A stretch of DNA of 64,000 nucleotides from Marinobacter sp. S6332. Its GTDB lineage: Bacteria; Pseudomonadota; Gammaproteobacteria; Pseudomonadales; Oleiphilaceae. The position numbers and the translations under genes were made by a program. The notes below the pieces were generated by a model. That model searched no databases and was not told where the DNA came from. It worked only from the letters and a program-made list of their open reading frames with translations. The first letter of the stretch is position 1. Each line of letters begins with the position of its first letter. Below, one piece after another: positions 60,407-64,000 of this stretch. Location of the stretch: the NCBI RefSeq assembly GCF_023016045.1, contig NZ_JALKAP010000004.1:124001-188000 (forward strand). The letters are read 5' to 3'.

Positions 60407-61438
60407 TTAGTCCACCAGATATTGAAGACGGTTTTCTAAAAAGGGTACTGAGTCTTCTGTGAGAAGCACCAACATATCGCACTGTATATTGCGATCCTCC
60501 AGAGCGTAGCTGATTTCAATACACAGGAGTTGTTCATCACGAGAATTTTGGTGCTCAAGTAGCTCCGTAATCTGGCGGTGCTGGCCAAGTACGCTCGGAT
60601 GGCCTAGCCCCAGTTTGAGATCCAATTGGTCCCCGATACCATTAAGGAAAGCTCCGAATAGAATGCTAGACATGTCCATCAACACTTCTACGTTGACAGA
60701 TTCGTTCCCGAAGGTTTCGTAGTGAAGCAGTTCGGCCATTTCGTGAAAGCTGGCATCTGCAAACAGAAGTAACGCCTCGCCAGCGATACCGGCTCCGGTG
60801 AAGCCTTGGCACACGGCTGAGTATGTTTCGCTGTCGTTGGCTGCAGAAATGGCCATGTGAAGTTCGGAATTGGCAATAAAATCAACTTTCGGAATGGGCT
60901 GTTTAACAAACACCCGCAACAGCCGGGCGAGTAAGTCTGAAGAGCGACCCATGGCAACGTTGGCGATTTCCTGTAGATAATCGCTTAAAGAAACTGATAT
61001 TTCATGGGTTGGGAAGTGGTCGTCTGGCGTGAGCTCACTATCCTCTAGCGCGGTGTTTTCAAGCTCGCCGGGGCGATAGAAACCGTACTCGGCCAGCAGG
61101 CTGAGAACAAGCGCCATGTCTGTGGGCTTTTTTATGAAATCAATAGCACCAAGCTTGCGTACCCGTTCTCGCGCTTCAGGCTGTATATCGCCGGAAACCA
61201 CAATGGTCATTACCGGAAGGTCTTCCGCCCGTACATGCTCCAATACTTGATAGCCGTCCATCTCTGGCATGTTGAGGTCCAGAAACATCAGGTCTGCCTC
61301 GCCCGCTCGCAGCTTCTCCAGTGCTTCCAAGCCGTCATTGGCGAAGAGGATCGTTTCGGCAAGGCCGGAGGGTAGGGCTCGGGCCATTTGTTTTCTGGCA
61401 AGTGTGGAGTCGTCGCAGATAAGTATGCGGGTGGTCAT
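60407..61438 (-). CDS. Response regulator with CheC/CheX-like output domain
   Basis: A 343-residue protein. A CheY-like receiver (1-120) has DD at 9-10, the phospho-acceptor Asp 54 in FLDLNMPEMDG and the conserved Lys near 104. The C-terminal half has two CheC-type helices, EIANVAMGRSSDLLARLL near residue 170 and a less exact MDMSSILFGAFLNGIGDQLD near 253. CheC/CheX proteins dephosphorylate CheY-P, so self-dephosphorylation or control of another regulator is possible. A TTG at 61450 could extend it by four residues. It is co-directional with the GGDEF gene. Confidence 0.85.
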   Translation of the reverse strand: MTTRILICDDSTLARKQMARALPSGLAETILFANDGLEALEKLRAGEADLMFLDLNMPEMDGYQVLEHVRAEDLPVMTIVVSGDIQPEARERVRKLGAIDFIKKPTDMALVLSLLAEYGFYRPGELENTALEDSELTPDDHFPTHEISVSLSDYLQEIANVAMGRSSDLLARLLRVFVKQPIPKVDFIANSELHMAISAANDSETYSAVCQGFTGAGIAGEALLLFADASFHEMAELLHYETFGNESVNVEVLMDMSSILFGAFLNGIGDQLDLKLGLGHPSVLGQHRQITELLEHQNSRDEQLLCIEISYALEDRNIQCDMLVLLTEDSVPFLENRLQYLVD

Positions 61439-61492
61439 GTTTGTAGCCAAACGGGAATGGTAGTTGGTTCTGAAATTATAGCATTAGGGCAA

Positions 61493-61506
61493 TATATGTA
61501 CATATA
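61493..61506. promoter_or_regulatory. Perfect 14-bp palindrome upstream of the response regulator
   Basis: TATATGTACATATA reads the same on both strands. It lies 55 bp upstream of the regulator start, in an AT-rich 280-bp divergent region, a plausible operator or MvaT target. Confidence 0.35.
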
Positions 61507-61720
61507 AACGACACCATTAAAAATCAACTCGACAGAAATGGATACTGTAACAATTTGTTATTCTGGTTTGTGACTAAGCTCACTCAATAGTCCGAGTTGC
61601 CTCAATTATAGTGTCAGTGTAGTCAATGAAAATAAAATTAAGTGAGAGTTTCAAGAAAATCTTCTTGTGCGCCGCGGTCCACTTAAGCTGGTAGTTAAAC
61701 TCTATACTTGAGACTGTGTT

Positions 61721-62620
61721 ATGAGACATTACGCGTATGGATACGCCCCCCTCATTGCGTTCTGCGTAGGTATTTCGCCTGTTGCCAAAGCTGAACTAAC
61801 ACCCATCTCCGAGTCGACGATGGGAGATGTAACAGGGCAGGCGTTTATGAAAGTTCAAAATATTAATGGTACAAATCACGACTATACCCGCATGACTCTA
61901 GGTATGGATGTAGACACCCGTGTAAACATCGATGATGCTCAGATTGGCCAAATTGATGGCGGTACCGATTTTTCAGCCCAGCATTTAGCCCTTGGGCATA
62001 TTGCCCGGGCTGATGGTGAACAATTTAACGGCGTAACCTACAACGAGGGTGACGCCATACCTTTTGAAGCTCGCAAGCCGTATATCGAACTGGCAGAAGA
62101 TGGTGCCGGGCTGGCCGGTTTTCGTATGGGCTTTGAACAGGCCCGTGGTTCGGTTTCATCCCATACCACTAGCTTTAGTGGCAACATTGGCATGAAGGTA
62201 GAATATTTCGGCCAAGTATACGATGCCATGCTGTTTGACGGTGTTGGTGGAGTGGCGACGAATAAGCGCGCCACTCACATCGGTCTTGCGCCTAGCAGTC
62301 CCGGTCAAGCGGCGGGTTGTAATATTGATGGTGCTTTGGCCAATTGCGCTCCGCTAACCAACCTCAGGTCTATAACGGTGGGTGAGGATACAGGTGCTGG
62401 TGACGGTACAATTGGATTCACCGATGGTTTTTTTATCGGCTTCCAACGAGACGATAATATGGAGTGGCAATCCATTGATGGGGCAAACGTTATTGACGTG
62501 GGCAAGGGTGTATTCATTAACCTGCCAACGAATATGACGGTTGATCTTACCAACCTCACCAGCGGCGGTATTGACCGCCTGCGCACTCATCAGGTAGATA
62601 TGGGTACCAAGCTGTTTTGA
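61721..62620 (+). CDS. DUF6160-like secreted protein
   Basis: A 299-residue protein with a signal peptide (cleavage after VAKA near residue 24). The mature start ELTPISESTMGDVTGQAFM is the sequence typical of DUF6160 (FilA-like) proteins. The body is rich in Gly/Asp with beta-strand periodicity (ARKPYIELAEDGAGLAGFRMG, then GIDRLRTHQVDMGT at the end) and one Cys pair. Some relatives are linked to a pilus-like surface system in Acinetobacter; no such genes are visible here. Confidence 0.72.
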   Translation: MRHYAYGYAPLIAFCVGISPVAKAELTPISESTMGDVTGQAFMKVQNINGTNHDYTRMTLGMDVDTRVNIDDAQIGQIDGGTDFSAQHLALGHIARADGEQFNGVTYNEGDAIPFEARKPYIELAEDGAGLAGFRMGFEQARGSVSSHTTSFSGNIGMKVEYFGQVYDAMLFDGVGGVATNKRATHIGLAPSSPGQAAGCNIDGALANCAPLTNLRSITVGEDTGAGDGTIGFTDGFFIGFQRDDNMEWQSIDGANVIDVGKGVFINLPTNMTVDLTNLTSGGIDRLRTHQVDMGTKLF

Positions 62621-62627
62621 TTTTGCT

Positions 62628-62664
62628 AGACTCCTGAACTTAATGATTCATAAGGCAGGAGTCT
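62628..62664 (+). promoter_or_regulatory. Inverted repeat covering the sbcB ribosome site
   Basis: AGACTCCTG (62628-62636) and CAGGAGTCT (62656-62664) are exact complements. The right arm contains the AGGAG that serves the TTG start at 62669. It could lower sbcB translation or act as a weak terminator for the gene before it. Confidence 0.5.
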
Positions 62665-62668
62665 TAGC

Positions 62669-64000
62669 TTGATCCGCTCTTTTTACTGGCATGATTACGA
62701 AACATTCGGTGTGGACCCGGTCCATGATCGGCCCTCGCAGTTTGCAGGCATTAGAACCGATGCGGATCTCAATATTATTGAAGATCCGTTGGTTATTTAT
62801 TGCAAACCCACCGATGACTACCTCCCCTCGCCAGAGGCCTGCCTGATTACCGGTATTACGCCCCAAAAGGCAATGCAGGACGGCTTCCCCGAAACTGAAT
62901 TTATCGCGCAGATTAATGAGGCCTTCAGCCAGCCCGGAACCTGTGTAGTAGGTTATAACAGCCTTCGCTTTGATGATGAAGTAACCCGCCATACGCTGTA
63001 CCGAAACTTGCAAGATCCTTATGCCCGTGAGTGGCAAAACGGTAACTCCCGCTGGGACATTATTGATATGGTGCGGCTGACCTACGCACTGCGGCCTGAA
63101 GGGATCAGTTGGCCGCGTAAGGAAGACGGCAGCCCCAGCTTTAAGCTGGAAGCGCTCACCACCGCCAATGGCATCGCCCACGAAGCTGCCCACGATGCCA
63201 TGTCGGATGTGGAAGCAACCCTTGCCGTTGCCAAACTGATCCGAGACAAGCAGCCGAAGCTGTTTGATTTTGTTCTCAACAACAAAGACAAACACTCCGC
63301 ACGAGCCATGCTGGACACGGCTGCCATGAAACCGGTCTTCCACATATCCGCAAAATACCCGGCAACCCGTGGTTGCTGCGCCATGGTTGCGCCCTTGGCG
63401 GATCACCCCAGCAATAAAAATCTGGTGATTGTTTATGACCTAAGGGAAGACCCGAGCGAACTGATTAACGCCACACCGGAGCAGATTCGCGAGCGGGTGT
63501 TTACTTCTCAGGCGGAACTGGGAGACAAAAAACGTTTCCCGCTAAAAGGTGTGCAGCTGAACAAATGCCCAGTGCTGGCACCCGCGAACATGCTCACAAC
63601 GCTTTCCGCCGAACGCCTGAAGGAGTTGGAGCTTGATGGCGACACCCTTCGAGCTAATCTTGCCCTGCTGAGAAAGGCGCCGGGACTGGCGAAGCGAATT
63701 GCTGAAGCATTCGACCAGCCACACCAAGGCGACCTAACGGACCCGGATGAACAACTTTATGCTGGCGGCTTTATTTCTACGAACGACCGCAGTGAACTGA
63801 ACCGAGCGCTAAAAACGCCGCCGGAATCCTTGGTTGACGAAACCTTCAGTTTTAAAGACGAGCGCTTGCAGGAAATGCTCTTCCGGTACCGTGCTCGTAA
63901 TTATCCTGACTCACTGACCAGTGAAGAGTCCGAACGCTGGGAGCAGTTTCGTACTCAGCGCTTAATGACCCCGAAAAAAGGTTGGTTGTCCCTTGAGGCG
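62669..64000 (+). CDS. sbcB: Exodeoxyribonuclease I (3' end outside window)
   Basis: The frame is open to the right edge with 444 codons visible, of about 480 in the family. It is a DnaQ-fold 3'-5' exonuclease. Motifs are FYWHDYETFGVDP (DxE) near residue 8, VGYNSLRFDDEVTRHTLYRN near 94, and HEAAHDAMSDVEATLAVAKL near 170 with the HxAxxD-type third motif. SH3-like and helical C-terminal domains follow. ExoI degrades single-stranded DNA in mismatch repair and recombination. The TTG start has CAGGAG upstream; no ATG fits. Confidence 0.95.
   Translation, partial: MIRSFYWHDYETFGVDPVHDRPSQFAGIRTDADLNIIEDPLVIYCKPTDDYLPSPEACLITGITPQKAMQDGFPETEFIAQINEAFSQPGTCVVGYNSLRFDDEVTRHTLYRNLQDPYAREWQNGNSRWDIIDMVRLTYALRPEGISWPRKEDGSPSFKLEALTTANGIAHEAAHDAMSDVEATLAVAKLIRDKQPKLFDFVLNNKDKHSARAMLDTAAMKPVFHISAKYPATRGCCAMVAPLADHPSNKNLVIVYDLREDPSELINATPEQIRERVFTSQAELGDKKRFPLKGVQLNKCPVLAPANMLTTLSAERLKELELDGDTLRANLALLRKAPGLAKRIAEAFDQPHQGDLTDPDEQLYAGGFISTNDRSELNRALKTPPESLVDETFSFKDERLQEMLFRYRARNYPDSLTSEESERWEQFRTQRLMTPKKGWLSLEA

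Noticed and set aside
62648..63406. A 252-residue minus-strand frame opposite sbcB
   Set aside because: It is antisense to clear exonuclease I motifs.

Overview
The window looks like a chromosomal segment of a marine gammaproteobacterium, most likely Marinobacter or a close relative. The grounds are protein content only: an MvaT-type nucleoid protein, a Pseudomonas-like mmsR/mmsA...mmsB valine operon, A-band-like gmd/rmd and Wzm/Wzt genes, and an OsmC-YcaO fusion. No rRNA, tRNA or CRISPR array was seen. Both edges cut genes: a secreted repeat protein on the left and exonuclease I on the right.

Layout. 1-8.3 kb is mostly minus strand: a secreted HYDIN/ASPM-like protein, an AraC regulator, a yebC-glutamine amidotransferase-phospholipase D operon preceded by a diiron-type MBL protein, an SRPBCC protein, and the MmsR-like regulator. 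One small methyltransferase runs the other way. 8.5-14.1 kb is a five-gene valine/isobutyrate degradation operon, with two MmsR-type half sites 21 bp apart upstream. 14.3-15.4 kb is an Xre/RES toxin-antitoxin pair. 15.5-27.2 kb is housekeeping and conserved material: a DMT exporter, an OsmC-YcaO / diaminopimelate-dehydrogenase-like / YkgJ operon, an RRM protein, an outer-membrane-like protein, a lipoprotein, an MscS channel with a beta-CASP MBL protein, and CysQ. A GC-rich double-hairpin repeat and a ParDE pair follow.

28-58.8 kb is a cell-surface region. 28.0-33.1 kb carries a phosphoglycosyl transferase, a WbpM-like 4,6-dehydratase and a WbpV-like reductase, with a beta-CASP MBL gene between the last two. 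34.1-45.9 kb is one tightly packed run: type I secretion ABC protein, HlyD-type adaptor, TolC-type outer membrane protein, Wzm, Wzt, a sulfotransferase-like protein and a three-domain glycosyltransferase. Next comes a 1420-residue cysteine-free acidic protein (DUF4214 plus RTX-like turns) behind a good promoter and a long structured leader, then sapC and an unknown gene. After a scar with two decayed genes (YfjI and Rpn fragments) come gmd, rmd and two GT4 glycosyltransferases, the GDP-D-rhamnose module of an A-band-like polysaccharide.

The most coherent reading is an S-layer system of the Caulobacter rsaA type. A type I secreted surface protein, its secretion apparatus, and the ABC-exported polysaccharide that could anchor it would be encoded together, with SapC as an accessory. 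The window ends with an MvaT protein, a GGDEF cyclase, a CheC/CheX-type response regulator, a DUF6160-like surface protein and sbcB.
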